The notes: generated by a model from the letters alone, not told the origin. Counted from the first letter of the stretch, positions 38,369 to 49,282 are shown. The stretch: DNA of 49,716 bases from Oxalobacter formigenes (GCA_023667225.1 JAMPAN010000006.1:1-49716); one strand, 5' to 3'. Made by a program: numbers and translations.

Positions 38369-38898
38369 TATTTCTTCAGGTAACCAGTAAACATGCGCCG
38401 AAATTGTGCCACTTTCGGTGCAACGGCAAAAAGGCAGTATCCCTGCTCCGGATTATCCCTGAAAAAATTCTGGAGAAAATCCTCGGCAGGATAAAACCGG
38501 GTGAACGCCCCAAGATGCGTCACAATCGGAGAAGACCACACTCCCGCCATTTCCGACATCACCTCTCGCGCCGTCTTTTTCTGCTCCGGCGTATGGTAAT
38601 AAATAACCGAGCGGTACTGCGGGCCAATATCATTTCCCTGCCGGTTTGGTGTAGTCGGGTCATGCATGGTAAAAAACAGGCGAAGAAGCTCCCGATAACT
38701 GATTACAGCGGGATCAAATGTAATATTGACCACTTCCGCATGCCCTGTTGTCCCCTGGGAGACTATCTCGTAAGACGGATTTTCTGCCTGACCGCCTGAA
38801 TAGCCGGAAATAACAGATTCCACCCCCTTAACCTCCTGGAATATCGCTTCCAGGCACCAGAAACATCCTCCTCCGAGCGTCGCAAACTCTGTCGCCAT
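38368..38898 (-). CDS. msrA: Peptide methionine-S-sulfoxide reductase
   Basis: A 176-residue enzyme that repairs oxidised methionine (S form). The catalytic Cys is C12 in GGCFWCLEAIF. YSGGQAENPSYEIVSQGTTG and the HDPTTPNRQGNDIGPQYRS box are typical. The frame includes an ATG at 38904, but GGAGG lies directly against it; the second ATG at 38898 has proper spacing, so I use it. No MsrB partner is adjacent. The end overlaps the terminator shared with cfa. Confidence 0.95.
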   Translation of the reverse strand: MATEFATLGGGCFWCLEAIFQEVKGVESVISGYSGGQAENPSYEIVSQGTTGHAEVVNITFDPAVISYRELLRLFFTMHDPTTPNRQGNDIGPQYRSVIYYHTPEQKKTAREVMSEMAGVWSSPIVTHLGAFTRFYPAEDFLQNFFRDNPEQGYCLFAVAPKVAQFRRMFTGYLKK

Positions 38899-39094
38899 AT
38901 TCATTCCTCCGTTTTCTTTTTTCCCTCACTGTATCCCAAAACGGAAAAACCTGCCTGATACAAGGCATATAGCTCCTTCCTCCTGTTTTCTCTCAATAAT
39001 GCCGGCAAGGAAAATTGCCTGACGGCAAAAAAGGAGCAGCCCACAGTGAAAAAGGGAACGCAAAAACAGAAAAACGGGGAATGTACTCTGCCTT

Positions 39095-40117
39095 TTATGC
39101 CAGCAGTTTTTCTATAACGCCCGATGAACCATGCGCGGCGCGGCGCAGCCTGTCATGGATGCCCTCCCAGGCATCTCCCAAAGGCAGCCGCTCCACAATA
39201 ATCACATCAGCCGCCATCCCGTCCATCGCCCGCATGGCGGCATAAAACCTATGCGAATAGGCTGGAGCAGAATCAGGCATCACCTGCCGGGCACAAAGAA
39301 AAGACTGGAAGTCAGCCGAAAGCGGCGAATAATAAATCGCTGCTATACGCCGCCCCTTTTCCTTCAGACGGGCACACAGCGCTGCCATCTCAGGTACAGT
39401 TGCCAGCACAACCGGCGTAGCGGGAGCATAATGCGATGAAAGCGTGCCGGAAGCCCTCGGCGCAGCAGCATCTGCTCCAACAGGTGCTTTTCCGATAACC
39501 GCCGCAATATCTGCCGCGCTGATCTTTCCGGGACGCAGCAATACCGGGCCATGCGTTTCCATCCGGGAAAGATCCAGAATAGTAGATTCAATGCCCACTT
39601 CGCTCTGCCCGCCATCCAGTACCGCCGCCAGGCGCTTATCCTGGCCAAACTCATCATGCACATGCTGTGCCAGCGTCGGGCTGACATGCCCGAAACGATT
39701 CGCTGAAGGCGCAGCCACGCCTCCCTTCCCTTTCCGAAAAGCCAAAAGCAGCGCCTGGGCAACCGGGTGGGAAGGACAACGCAGCCCCACCGTATCCTGC
39801 CCGCCCGTTACAAAAGCAGGCACATGCGCAGCCCGTTTCAGTATCATCGTCAGGGGACCAGGCCAGAAAACAGCCGCAAGCTTTTCAGCCTCAACCGGAA
39901 TAGACAAAGCCCAGTAAGACAAATCCGCGCCTTCAGGCACATGCACAATCAGGGGATGGTCAGCCGGGCGGCCTTTCAGCGCATAAATGGCGGCTACCGC
40001 ATCCGGATTTTCCGCATCCGCTCCCAGGCCATATACCGTTTCGGTAGGGAAAGCCACCAGCCTGCCCGCTTCCAGCGCAGTGGCAGCCCGCGCAATTGCT
40101 TGATTGTCAGAAACCAC
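39095..40117 (-). CDS. tsaC: L-threonylcarbamoyladenylate synthase, Sua5 type
   Basis: A 340-residue protein with the TsaC catalytic domain at its N-terminus (LVAFPTETVYGLGADA, 20-35; ALKGRPADHPLIVHV; SANRFGHVSPT) and an additional C-terminal Sua5 domain (about 220-340). It makes threonylcarbamoyl-AMP from threonine, bicarbonate and ATP, the first step of t6A37 in tRNA. The start is GTG at 40117, 4 bases after the purC stop, making it the last gene of purE-purC-tsaC. This gene order (purE, purC, tsaC-like) is common in Burkholderiales. Confidence 0.95.
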   Translation of the reverse strand: MVSDNQAIARAATALEAGRLVAFPTETVYGLGADAENPDAVAAIYALKGRPADHPLIVHVPEGADLSYWALSIPVEAEKLAAVFWPGPLTMILKRAAHVPAFVTGGQDTVGLRCPSHPVAQALLLAFRKGKGGVAAPSANRFGHVSPTLAQHVHDEFGQDKRLAAVLDGGQSEVGIESTILDLSRMETHGPVLLRPGKISAADIAAVIGKAPVGADAAAPRASGTLSSHYAPATPVVLATVPEMAALCARLKEKGRRIAAIYYSPLSADFQSFLCARQVMPDSAPAYSHRFYAAMRAMDGMAADVIIVERLPLGDAWEGIHDRLRRAAHGSSGVIEKLLA

Positions 40118-40121
40118 CGTC

Positions 40122-41000
40122 TTATTCCGTCAGCATCCGCAGCGCATCCTGGTATTTCTGGGCCGTCTTTTGCGCAATCTCGGCAGGCAGGCGGGGCGCA
40201 GGAGCCTGTTTGTTCCACGGCTGAGCCTCCAGCCAGTCGCGCACAAACTGCTTGTCAAAAGAAGGCGGGGAACTCCCCACAACATAGCTGGCTGCCGGCC
40301 AAAAACGGGAAGAATCCGGTGTGAGGATTTCGTCAATCAGATAAACTTTGCCCTGCGCATCCGTACCAAACTCAAACTTGGTATCCGCAATCAGAATACC
40401 CTTTCCTGCCGCATATTCCAGAGCTGCCGAATACAGGCTGACAGCCATCTCGCGCACCTGCCGCGCCACATCAGCGCCAACCCTTTTTTCAACCTCGGCA
40501 AATGTAATATTCTGGTCATGCTGCCCAACGGCTTCCTTGGTGGAAGGCGTAAATATTACCTCCGGCAGCTTCTGTGCTTTTTTCAGGCCCGGCGGCAGGG
40601 GAATCCCGCAAATCATCCCCGTTTTCTGGTAATCCAGCCAGCCGGTTCCAATTATATAACCGCGGACAATCGCCTCAATTCCCAGTGGGTTCAGCCTTTT
40701 CACCACTACCGCGCGGCCTGCAACCTGATCACGCTCATCAGGCGCCACCACAGAAAGCGGATCCACTCCTGTCATGTGGTTCGGCATCATGTGTCCAAAC
40801 TTCCCGAACCAGAAATTTGACATAGCTGTCAGAATCTTTCCCTTCTCCGGAATAGGATCATCCAGCACCACATCAAAAGCAGAAAGCCGGTCTGTCTGCA
40901 CAACCAGCAGCTTATCCTCGCCCACGGCATAAATATCCCGAACCTTGCCACGGTGCAAAAATGGTAGCGATTTCAGATTTGTCTGCATCATTCCGGACAT
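40122..41000 (-). CDS. purC: Phosphoribosylaminoimidazole-succinocarboxamide synthase
   Basis: A 292-residue SAICAR synthetase, step 8 of purine synthesis (CAIR plus aspartate and ATP). It has [20 protein letters not shown] (18-37), [37 protein letters not shown] and IADTKFEFG, all family signatures. It follows purE by 5 bases, with GGAG overlapping the purE stop. Full length for this class. Confidence 0.97.
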   Translation of the reverse strand: MSGMMQTNLKSLPFLHRGKVRDIYAVGEDKLLVVQTDRLSAFDVVLDDPIPEKGKILTAMSNFWFGKFGHMMPNHMTGVDPLSVVAPDERDQVAGRAVVVKRLNPLGIEAIVRGYIIGTGWLDYQKTGMICGIPLPPGLKKAQKLPEVIFTPSTKEAVGQHDQNITFAEVEKRVGADVARQVREMAVSLYSAALEYAAGKGILIADTKFEFGTDAQGKVYLIDEILTPDSSRFWPAASYVVGSSPPSFDKQFVRDWLEAQPWNKQAPAPRLPAEIAQKTAQKYQDALRMLTE

Positions 41001-41005
41001 ATCAC

Positions 41006-41665
41006 TTACTCCAGTTCAGGCAGGCTGGCATGGGAAACCTTTTCCGACTGCCTTGCCCTGAAATCCAGCAGCTTTTCCCGTAGCGCAGCATCAGTCAGCG
41101 CCATCATGGCAATAACTGCCAAAGCTGCATTGGCTGCGCCCGCCTCGCCAATAGCCATTGTCGGCACCGGAATCCCCTTTGGCATCTGCACTGTCGCCAG
41201 AAGCGAATCCAGGCCCTTCATATACTTGGAAGGCATCGGCACCCCGAAAGTCGGCAAAATAGTTTGCGCGGCAACCACCCCGGCCAGATGGGCTGCACCG
41301 CCTGCACCGGCAATAAAAGCCTGGCAGCCGCGCTTTTCCATATCCTGTATCCACGCCTCAAGCTCGGCAGGAGAACGGTGTGCAGACAAAGCTCTTGCCT
41401 CATAGGAAATACCAAACTCCCGGCACATCTTTGCCGCTTCCATCATCACACCCCAGTCCGAAGTGGAACCCATAACAATGCCGACCAGTGCCCGATCCGC
41501 CGTTCTATCCAGACTGCTGCCGGCTGCCGCTTGTACTGTAGCAGCTTTTACCGTTGCTTTTTTCAGTGTCGTTTTCCTTGCTGTCTCCGGCTTGGCCGCT
41601 GTCTTTTTCCGGGAAACGGCTCCCGGTGCGGCAGCCGGCTTGAGAGCTGTCTTTTTCATCACCAT
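41006..41665 (-). CDS. purE: N5-CAIR mutase with a basic N-terminal extension
   Basis: A 219-residue PurE. The catalytic core begins at about residue 59 ([14 protein letters not shown]) and includes [14 protein letters not shown] and [17 protein letters not shown], with [17 protein letters not shown], as in class I PurE that uses N5-CAIR made by PurK. The first 57 residues are an extra Lys/Ala/Thr-rich tail ([25 protein letters not shown]) like histone H1-type or AlgP tails, not usual for PurE. An internal start is not apparent before the core. No purK lies next to it. Leads a purE-purC-tsaC operon. Confidence 0.95.
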   Translation of the reverse strand: MVMKKTALKPAAAPGAVSRKKTAAKPETARKTTLKKATVKAATVQAAAGSSLDRTADRALVGIVMGSTSDWGVMMEAAKMCREFGISYEARALSAHRSPAELEAWIQDMEKRGCQAFIAGAGGAAHLAGVVAAQTILPTFGVPMPSKYMKGLDSLLATVQMPKGIPVPTMAIGEAGAANAALAVIAMMALTDAALREKLLDFRARQSEKVSHASLPELE

Positions 41666-41868
41666 CTTGTCTGTCCTATTCCTTTTGCCAGTAGCTTGTC
41701 AGCAGGCGTACCCGCATCGTGCAGATAACCTGCTGAAACCCCGCCCGCAAACAACGCGCGTGGCTTGCCCCTTTCCGGCAATATTCAAGGCAAAACATAA
41801 TTATTTCACAAATAGAAAAATAACAACATCTGGCAATTACCGGCACAGCCCGGTAAAAAACAGCCTCC

Positions 41869-42933
41869 TTATTTCACAATTTGTGCAAAATCCCCTGCCT
41901 TGTATTTGGCGGCCATTTTTTCCAGCGAAACCGGCCTGATCCTGCCTGCCTGGCCCTCGCAGCCAAACTCCAGGTAGCGTTGTCTGCAAAGCCGCCTTGC
42001 CGCATCACGGGCAACCGTCATGTACTCCCTTGGGTCAAAATGGGAAGGCGATTCCGCCATATAACGGCGGATAGCGCCCGTCATGGCCAGGCGGATATCC
42101 GTATCAATATTTACCTTGCGCACACCATTTTTAATACCTTCCTGAATTTCCTCTACAGGCACACCGTACGTTTCCCGGAGATCTCCGCCAAACTGGCGGA
42201 TTTCCGCCAAAAGTTCCTGCGGCACCGAAGAAGAGCCATGCATCACCAGATGGGTATTCGGGATGCGCGCATGAATTTCCCTGATACGCTGGATAGACAA
42301 AATATCGCCGGTCGGCTTGCGCGTGAACTTGTAAGCGCCGTGGGAAGTACCAATAGCAATCGCCAGGGCGTCGCACTGCGTTTGCTGCACAAAATCTGCT
42401 GCCTCATCAGGGCTGGTCAGCAGCTGCTCCTTCGTCAACTTGCCTTCCGCGCCGTGGCCGTCCTCCTTGCCGCCGGAAAGCGTTTCCAGCGAACCCAGCA
42501 CACCCAGCTCCGCTTCTACCGTCACGCCAATCGCATGGGAAAACTTCACCACCTCGCGCGTCACTTCCAGATTATAGGCATACGAAGCCGCCGTTTTGCC
42601 GTCCGGCATCAGGGAGCCATCCATCATCACCGAAGAAAAGCCAGAACGGATTGCTGCCATGCAAACTGCCGGGGATTGCCCATGATCCTGGTGCATCACA
42701 ACCGGGATATGCGGATAGGCTTCCACTGCCGCCTCAATCAGATGACGCAAAAAAGCCTCCCCCGCATAACGCCTCGCGCCGGCCGAAGCCTGCATGATAA
42801 CCGGCGCGCCAACCTCGTCAGCCGCGGCCATAATCGCCTGAACCTGTTCCAGATTATTCACATTGAAAGCCGGAATGCCATAACCGTTTTCGGCAGCATG
42901 ATCCAGCAATTGACGCATTGATACGATAGGCAT
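41869..42933 (-). CDS. fba: Fructose-bisphosphate aldolase, class II
   Basis: A 354-residue zinc-dependent aldolase cleaving fructose-1,6-bisphosphate in glycolysis, or forming it in gluconeogenesis. Zinc and catalytic residues are in MHQDHGQSP (80-88, D83, H84), with [10 protein letters not shown] and [10 protein letters not shown] later providing the second His, and [16 protein letters not shown]. Length and start fit the family. It follows pgk by 28 bases, so pgk-fba is an operon; pyk, often between them in Burkholderiales, is absent here. Confidence 0.96.
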   Translation of the reverse strand: MPIVSMRQLLDHAAENGYGIPAFNVNNLEQVQAIMAAADEVGAPVIMQASAGARRYAGEAFLRHLIEAAVEAYPHIPVVMHQDHGQSPAVCMAAIRSGFSSVMMDGSLMPDGKTAASYAYNLEVTREVVKFSHAIGVTVEAELGVLGSLETLSGGKEDGHGAEGKLTKEQLLTSPDEAADFVQQTQCDALAIAIGTSHGAYKFTRKPTGDILSIQRIREIHARIPNTHLVMHGSSSVPQELLAEIRQFGGDLRETYGVPVEEIQEGIKNGVRKVNIDTDIRLAMTGAIRRYMAESPSHFDPREYMTVARDAARRLCRQRYLEFGCEGQAGRIRPVSLEKMAAKYKAGDFAQIVK

Positions 42934-42961
42934 CCGTCTCTCCTTTAAATGTTTTAAAAAA

Positions 42962-44152
42962 TTACCGGGATCGCCGCATCAGGATTTCCACCGCAGGCAG
43001 CGTCTTGCCTTCCAGAAACTCCAAAAACGCGCCGCCGCCTGTCGAGATATAGCTGATCCTGCCTGCAATCCCGTATTTGGCAATAGCCGCCAGCGTATCC
43101 CCGCCGCCTGCTATCGAAAAAGCGCCCGAACCGGCAATCGCCATGGCAAGCGCTTTCGTGCCGCTGCCAAACTGGTCAAACTCAAATACGCCAACCGGTC
43201 CATTCCACACAACCGTACCGGCAGCGCCAATCAGCTTGGCCAGCATACCGGCCGTTTCCGGGCCAATATCCAGAATCATGTCATCCGCCTCAATAGCTTC
43301 CACCCGCTTCACCATTGCAGGCGCACTGGCAGCAAACGTCTTGGCGCACACAACATCAACCGGGACAGGAACCGAAGCCCCCCGATCGCGCATCATTGCC
43401 ATAATCGACTTGGCCTCTTCCAGCAGCTCATCTTCCACCAGGGAACGGCCAATCTCGTAACCGGCTGCCTTCAGGAAAGTATTGGCAATTCCGCCGCCCA
43501 CAATCAGGTTGTCCACCTTTCCGCCCAGCGTCTTGAGAATGGTCAGCTTGCCTGATACCTTGGCCCCGCCCACCACTGCAACAAGCGGACGAGCGGGATG
43601 ATCTACCGCCTTGCCAAGCGCATCCAGCTCGGCTGCCAAAAGCGGGCCTGCGCAGGCAACCGGCGCATACTCTGCCATGCCGTATGTCGTGGCTTCCGCA
43701 CGGTGCGCCGTTCCAAAAGCATCATTTACATACACATCGCAAAGCGCCGCCATTTTTTTTGCCAGCGCCCCGTCATTTTTCTTCTCGCCCTTGTTAAAAC
43801 GGGCATTCTCAAGCAACACAACCTGGCCGGGTAAAACCTCTACCCCGTCAACCCAGTTTTGCCTGAGCTCAACCGGCTGTCCAAGCAGTTCCGACATACG
43901 CTTTGCCACCCGTGCCAGCGACTCGCTTTCGGCAAACTCGCCTTCTGCCGGACGCCCCAGATGCGAAGTCACCATCACAGCCGCTCCGGCCTTCAAAGCC
44001 AGCTCAACCGCAGGCATGGAAGCGCGTATCCGTGTATCTTCCGTAATATTCCCGCCCGCATCCCGAGGCACATTCAGATCAGCGCGGATAAACACCCGCT
44101 TGCCTTTAAGATCGCCATTTTCCGCCAGATCAGTCAACCGTTTGAATTGCAT
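42962..44152 (-). CDS. pgk: Phosphoglycerate kinase
   Basis: A 396-residue glycolytic kinase that makes ATP from 1,3-bisphosphoglycerate. MQFKRLTDL opens the protein; [13 protein letters not shown] (N-terminal substrate loop), [20 protein letters not shown] and the nucleotide loop [14 protein letters not shown] are present. The frame extends five codons upstream to a TTG at 44167, but ATG 44152 with GGGGGAAGG before it is preferred and fits family starts. First gene of pgk-fba. Confidence 0.97.
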   Translation of the reverse strand: MQFKRLTDLAENGDLKGKRVFIRADLNVPRDAGGNITEDTRIRASMPAVELALKAGAAVMVTSHLGRPAEGEFAESESLARVAKRMSELLGQPVELRQNWVDGVEVLPGQVVLLENARFNKGEKKNDGALAKKMAALCDVYVNDAFGTAHRAEATTYGMAEYAPVACAGPLLAAELDALGKAVDHPARPLVAVVGGAKVSGKLTILKTLGGKVDNLIVGGGIANTFLKAAGYEIGRSLVEDELLEEAKSIMAMMRDRGASVPVPVDVVCAKTFAASAPAMVKRVEAIEADDMILDIGPETAGMLAKLIGAAGTVVWNGPVGVFEFDQFGSGTKALAMAIAGSGAFSIAGGGDTLAAIAKYGIAGRISYISTGGGAFLEFLEGKTLPAVEILMRRSR

Positions 44153-44317
44153 GGCCTTCCCCCGCAAAAAGATAATACCGCTATTTTACCGCAGTGCCCG
44201 CCGTAAAAACCCTGATACAGCGCAGGCATACCCGAAATCCCTGCCTCTATAACCTCAACAAAACTCTCTTAAATTCCATTAAAATTTCATTTTACGATTA
44301 AAAACCGGGAGAATTTC

Positions 44318-45238
44318 ATGCCAATGCACAGTCGTGACGGAAAAATCTGGATGGATGGCAAACTGGTTGAATGGCGCGATGCCAATATCCATGTGCTGAC
44401 GCACTCGCTGCACTACGGAATGGCAGTCTTTGAAGGCGTCCGCGCTTATAAAACAGCCAAAGGCCCCGCCATTTTCCGCCTTCCCGAACATACCCGCCGC
44501 CTGCTGAACTCCGCCAAAATCTTCCAGATGAATGTAGCGTATGACCATGCTGCCCTGATGGAAGCCCAAAAAGAAATCATCCGGGTCAACAACCTGGATT
44601 CCGGCTACATCCGTCCGCTCATCTGGGTCGGTTCTGAGAAGCTCGGCGTTTCCGCACGGGAAAACACCATCCATGCCATGATCGCCGCCTGGCCGTGGGG
44701 TGCCTACCTGGGAGAAGACGGCATAAACAAAGGTATCCGCGTCAAAACCGCCTCCTTCACGCGGCATCATGTCAACGTTTCCCTTGTCCGCGCCAAGGCA
44801 TCCGGTTACTATATCAACTCCATCCTGGCCAACCAGGAAGCTACCTCCTGCGGTTTTGATGAAGCCCTCCTGCTGGATAAAGACGGCTTTGTCTCCGAAG
44901 GATCCGGCGAAAATGTCTTTATTGTCCGCAACGGCAAAATCTACACACCGGAACTTGCCAGCTGCCTGGACGGCATTACCCGCGATGCCGTTATCACCCT
45001 GGCAGAAGACCTGGGCTTCAAAGTCATTGAAAAACGCATTACCCGCGACGAATTCTATACCGCTGACGAAGCCTTCTTTACCGGCACAGCCGCTGAAATC
45101 ACCCCGATTCGCGAGCTGGACAACCGCACCATCGGTTCCGGCAAACGCGGCCCCGTCACAGAACAGCTGCAATCCCTCTTCTTTGACGTTGTATCGGGCA
45201 AATCTGCCAAATACAGCCATTGGCTTACCTACCTGTAA
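44318..45238 (+). CDS. ilvE: Branched-chain amino acid aminotransferase
   Basis: A 306-residue fold-type IV PLP enzyme for the last step of leucine, isoleucine and valine synthesis. LHYGMAVFEGVRAY (31-44) and RAKASGYYINS carry family signatures, with PLP-binding lysine K160. GFVSEGSGENVF and EITPIRELDNRTIGSG follow as in E. coli IlvE. GGGAGAATTTC stands before the ATG. A strong terminator follows the gene. A 345-codon antisense frame across it is a shadow. Confidence 0.96.
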   Translation: MPMHSRDGKIWMDGKLVEWRDANIHVLTHSLHYGMAVFEGVRAYKTAKGPAIFRLPEHTRRLLNSAKIFQMNVAYDHAALMEAQKEIIRVNNLDSGYIRPLIWVGSEKLGVSARENTIHAMIAAWPWGAYLGEDGINKGIRVKTASFTRHHVNVSLVRAKASGYYINSILANQEATSCGFDEALLLDKDGFVSEGSGENVFIVRNGKIYTPELASCLDGITRDAVITLAEDLGFKVIEKRITRDEFYTADEAFFTGTAAEITPIRELDNRTIGSGKRGPVTEQLQSLFFDVVSGKSAKYSHWLTYL

Positions 45239-45259
45239 ACCGGTGCCAAACCTGTTGCT

Positions 45260-45286
45260 GCCCTCCCGTAGCAGGGAGGGCTTTTT
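45260..45286 (+). terminator. Rho-independent terminator after ilvE
   Basis: GCCCTCCC and GGGAGGGC form an 8-bp stem with loop GTAGCA, followed by TTTTTA. It lies about 20 bases after the ilvE stop. Confidence 0.88.
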
Positions 45287-45324
45287 ATTTAATACGCCGG
45301 ATATCGGCATAACCAAAATTTCCC

Positions 45325-45353
45325 CTTGAAAAAAGCAAAGCCATCCCTATTTT
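45325..45353 (+). promoter_or_regulatory. Heat-shock (sigma-32) promoter of htpG
   Basis: CTTGAA (45325-45330), a 14-base spacer and CCCTATTTT (45345-45353) are close to the sigma-32 consensus CTTGAA-N13-15-CCCCATNT. It is about 40 bases before the htpG start. HtpG is a known heat-shock gene, so site and gene agree. Confidence 0.65.
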
Positions 45354-45393
45354 CCTCTCATTCATTTAACCAGACTTGGCAAAAGAGGAAAAA

Positions 45394-47298
45394 ATGGCCG
45401 AACCAGAAAAACAGACAATGGGATTCCAGGCAGAAGTCAAACAACTTCTGCAACTCATGATTCACTCCCTGTATTCCAACAAGGAAATCTTTTTAAGGGA
45501 AATGATATCCAACGCTTCCGATGCGGCAGACCGGCTGCGTTATGAAGCGCTCGATAAACCCGAAATCTATGAAAACGATCCGGATCTGAAAATCATCGTT
45601 TCCTACGACAAGGATAAACGCACCATTACCATCTCCGACAACGGCATCGGCATGACCCGTGAAGAAGCCGTTGCCAACCTGGGCACCATCGCCAAGTCCG
45701 GAACAAAAGAATTCATGTCCCGCTTAACCGGCGATGAACAGAAAGACGCCGCCTTGATCGGGCAATTCGGCGTAGGCTTCTATTCCGGCTTCATCGTAGC
45801 CGACAAAATCACCGTCGAAACCCGCAAGGCAGGCATCCCGGCAACTGAAGCCGTCCGATGGGAATCCTCCGGGGAAGGCGATTTCAGCGTAGAAACCATC
45901 GAAAAAACCAAGCGCGGCACTGATATCACCCTGCACCTTCGGGAAGGAGAAGACGAGCTGCTCACCAACTGGCGGCTCAAAGGCATCATCCGCAAATATT
46001 CCGACCACATTCCCATCCCTATCCAGATGGAAGAAGATGTCTGGGATGATGAGACCAAATCCATGAAACCCGGTACCGAGCTGACCACCATCAACCAGGC
46101 CAATGCTCTGTGGGCACGTAGCAAATCCGATATCACAGACGAACAGTACAGGGAATTTTACAAGCACATCTCGCACGACTTCAACGATCCGCTCACCTGG
46201 ACGCATCACCGCGTTGAAGGCCGCACCGAATATACCCAGCTGCTTTACATTCCCAAACAGGCCCCGTTTGATTTGTGGGACAGAAACAAGCGCGGCGGCA
46301 TCCGGCTCTACGTCAGGCGAGTCTTTATCATGGATGATGCCGAACAGCTCATGCCCGTTTACCTGCGATTCGTCAAAGGCATTATCGATTCCAGCGACCT
46401 GCCGCTGAACGTCTCCCGCGAAATCCTCCAGGAATCCCGTGATGTGAAAATGATCCGTGAAGGTTCAACCCGCCGCGTGCTTTCCATGCTTGAAGAACTC
46501 GCTAATGCCGAAGAACAGGAGAAAAAAGACCAATACGCCGAATTCTGGGGCCAGTTCGGCCAGGTTCTTAAAGAAGGCATCGGCGAAGACATCCCCAACA
46601 GGGAACGTATTGCCAAACTCATGCGCTTTGCCTCCACACATAACGATACCGATGTTCAAAACGTCTCCCTGGCAGATTACCTCTCCCGCATGAAAGAAGG
46701 CCAGGACAAAATCTACTACGTCACAGCAGAAAACTACCTGGCAGCAAAAAACAGCCCGCATCTGGAAATCTTCCGCAAAAAAGGCGTGGAAGTTCTGCTC
46801 ATGACCGACCGTGTGGACGAATGGATGCTTTCCTTCCTGACCAAATTTGAAGAGAAAGAACTTGTCTCTGTCGCCAAAGGCGGGCTGGATCTGGGAAAAC
46901 TGGAAGACGAAGAAGAAAAGAAACAGTTTGAAGAATCCCAAAACCAGTACAAGGACATTGTTGAAAAAATGAAAAAAATCCTTGAAGACAAGGCCAAAGA
47001 CGTGCGCATCACCCATCGGCTGACCGATTCGCCCTCCTGCCTGGTTGCCGGTGAACATGACCTTTCCGGCAACCTGCAACGGCTCCTCAAAGCCGCCGGG
47101 CAAGGTGCGCCGGATACCAAGCCCATCCTGGAAATCAACCCCTCGCACCCGCTCGTTACCGGCCTGAAAGCAGATGACAACCGCTTTGACGACTGGGCAA
47201 ACATCCTCTTTGACCAGGCCCTGCTGGCCGAAGGCGGCATTCCCGCAGATCCGGCAGCTTACGTCAAACGTATCAACAGCCTTTTGCTCGGCAAATAA
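45394..47298 (+). CDS. htpG: Molecular chaperone HtpG (Hsp90)
   Basis: A 634-residue bacterial Hsp90. The ATP-binding domain holds [24 protein letters not shown] and [16 protein letters not shown] and [11 protein letters not shown], all ATP-lid motifs. Middle and C-terminal dimerisation domains follow to full length. Start: ATG 45394 after GAGG; the frame extends 6 codons upstream to a TTG that lacks a ribosome site. A probable sigma-32 promoter is upstream and an unusually long terminator downstream. Confidence 0.98.
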   Translation: MAEPEKQTMGFQAEVKQLLQLMIHSLYSNKEIFLREMISNASDAADRLRYEALDKPEIYENDPDLKIIVSYDKDKRTITISDNGIGMTREEAVANLGTIAKSGTKEFMSRLTGDEQKDAALIGQFGVGFYSGFIVADKITVETRKAGIPATEAVRWESSGEGDFSVETIEKTKRGTDITLHLREGEDELLTNWRLKGIIRKYSDHIPIPIQMEEDVWDDETKSMKPGTELTTINQANALWARSKSDITDEQYREFYKHISHDFNDPLTWTHHRVEGRTEYTQLLYIPKQAPFDLWDRNKRGGIRLYVRRVFIMDDAEQLMPVYLRFVKGIIDSSDLPLNVSREILQESRDVKMIREGSTRRVLSMLEELANAEEQEKKDQYAEFWGQFGQVLKEGIGEDIPNRERIAKLMRFASTHNDTDVQNVSLADYLSRMKEGQDKIYYVTAENYLAAKNSPHLEIFRKKGVEVLLMTDRVDEWMLSFLTKFEEKELVSVAKGGLDLGKLEDEEEKKQFEESQNQYKDIVEKMKKILEDKAKDVRITHRLTDSPSCLVAGEHDLSGNLQRLLKAAGQGAPDTKPILEINPSHPLVTGLKADDNRFDDWANILFDQALLAEGGIPADPAAYVKRINSLLLGK

Positions 47299-47313
47299 CC
47301 GGCCTTTCCTAAC

Positions 47314-47371
47314 CTGCCGGGCAGCTTCCTGCCGCGCAAGGCGGCAGGAAGCTGCCCGGCAGACTTTTCTT
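47314..47371 (+). terminator. 22-bp perfect hairpin terminator after htpG
   Basis: Arms 47314-47335 and 47341-47362 are perfectly complementary over 22 bp (starting CTGCCGGGCAGC) around GCAAG, followed by ACTTTTCTTT. It is far longer than the typical 8-12 bp terminator stem. Confidence 0.8.
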
Positions 47372-47395
47372 TATCCTGATTTCAGGCCAAAAACA

Positions 47396-47426
47396 AAAAA
47401 GGCGGATCGCCAGAAGCGACCCGCCA
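47396..47426 (-). terminator. Terminator after amtB
   Basis: On the minus strand GGCGGGTCGC and GCGATCCGCC form a 10-bp stem with one mismatch around a short loop, followed by TTTTTTG. It ends the glnK-amtB operon 24 bases after amtB. Confidence 0.75.
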
Positions 47427-47449
47427 ACGCTGCAACAAAGGAAAGAAAA

Positions 47450-48811
47450 TCAGTAACGGTAAGCCGTTTCCCCGTGAGAAGTCACGTCCAGCCCAATACG
47501 CTCTTCTTCTTCCGGCACCCTTAAACCAATCACCTTGTCAACCAGCTTGTAGGCAACGACAGAAACCACGCCGGACCAGGCCATCGTCACCAGTACACTC
47601 TTCACCTGTATCCAGACCTGGTTTGCCATGGAAAAATCGCCCTCAATGCCGGTGCCGCCCAGGGCGGGCGAAACTGCAATCCCGGTCAGAACCGCACCGA
47701 GAATACCGCCCACGCCGTGAACCCCGAAAGCGTCAAACGCATCATCCACCTTAAGCAGGCGTTTTAAGCCGGTTACCCCCCACAAGCAGACAAAACCGGA
47801 AACAATCCCCATCACAATAGACCCCAACGGCCCTGCAAACCCGGCGGCCGGTGTAACAACCACCAGCCCGGCAACCGCGCCGGAAGCAGCACCCAGCATG
47901 GAAGCCTTCCTTTTAATAATAGCTTCGCCGGCAATCCAGGCCAGCGCAGCGGCAGCCGTTGCCATTACCGTATTAACAAAGGCCAGTCCGGCAATCCCGT
48001 TGGCCGCCCCGGCAGAACCGGCATTAAAACCGAACCAGCCCACCCACAACAGCGAAGCGCCCACCATCGTCAGCGTCAGGGAATGCGGCGTAAGCGCCTC
48101 GCGCCCGAAACCAATTCGTTTGCCAACCATATAAGCCCCTATCAGGCCCGCAATACCGGCATTCACATGCACCACCGTGCCGCCCGCAAAATCCAGCGCC
48201 CCATCGGCATTCAAAAAGCCGCCGCCCCAGACAATATGCGCCATCGGTACATAACTGAACGTAAACCAGAGCAGCACAAACGCCAGTACCGCCACAAAAC
48301 GTATCCGTTCGGCAAACGCGCCCACAATCAGTGCACAGGTAATCCCCGCAAAAGTGCATTGGAATGCGGCAAACACATATTCCGGTATAGTGGGAAAGGC
48401 AGCCGACATCGTATCCGGTGTGATCCCCAGGAAAAAAGCCTTCCCGAAATCACCAATAATCAGCCCTTCTCCCGAAAAAGCCAGCGTATAGCCATAAGCA
48501 CACCACGCAACCGATACCATGGCAAAAATCACAAATACCTGAATCAGCACAGACAACATATTCTTGCTGCGTGCCAGCCCGCCATAAAAAAGCGCCAGCC
48601 CAGGCACAATCATCAAAATCACCAGCAAGGCCGAAGTCATCATCCAGGCTGTATCACCTGCTGAAAGGGCAACCTGCGCCACTTTGGCTGCTCCGGCTGC
48701 CGCTTCTTCCTGCGCCATCGCCAATCCGGCACACATAAAACCAGCCATGCCTGCAATCGCCTGCAAGGGCAAACTGCGTAAGCGCCCGGTGCAAAAAATA
48801 CCTGCTTTCAT
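47450..48811 (-). CDS. amtB: Ammonium transporter
   Basis: A 453-residue Amt/Rh channel that takes up ammonia/ammonium across the inner membrane. A signal-like N-terminus (about residues 1-33) is followed by about 11 membrane helices. Signatures include GLALFYGGLARSKNMLSV, FAAFQCTFAGITCALIVGAFAER and DFAGGTVVHVNAGIAGLIGAY (pore His). VHGVGGILGAVLTGI holds the second conserved His. GlnK plugs this channel when nitrogen is plentiful. It follows glnK by 15 bases; both are driven by the sigma-54 promoter further upstream. Confidence 0.97.
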   Translation of the reverse strand: MKAGIFCTGRLRSLPLQAIAGMAGFMCAGLAMAQEEAAAGAAKVAQVALSAGDTAWMMTSALLVILMIVPGLALFYGGLARSKNMLSVLIQVFVIFAMVSVAWCAYGYTLAFSGEGLIIGDFGKAFFLGITPDTMSAAFPTIPEYVFAAFQCTFAGITCALIVGAFAERIRFVAVLAFVLLWFTFSYVPMAHIVWGGGFLNADGALDFAGGTVVHVNAGIAGLIGAYMVGKRIGFGREALTPHSLTLTMVGASLLWVGWFGFNAGSAGAANGIAGLAFVNTVMATAAAALAWIAGEAIIKRKASMLGAASGAVAGLVVVTPAAGFAGPLGSIVMGIVSGFVCLWGVTGLKRLLKVDDAFDAFGVHGVGGILGAVLTGIAVSPALGGTGIEGDFSMANQVWIQVKSVLVTMAWSGVVSVVAYKLVDKVIGLRVPEEEERIGLDVTSHGETAYRY

Positions 48812-48826
48812 CTTATCCTCCTTTCC

Positions 48827-49282
<456 letters not shown>

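Noticed and set aside
41881-42921. 346-codon plus-strand ORF
   Set aside because: Antisense shadow of fba, His/Arg-rich with no recognisable fold.
44279-45316. 345-codon minus-strand ORF
   Set aside because: Antisense shadow of ilvE covering its whole length; composition follows codon bias of the real gene.
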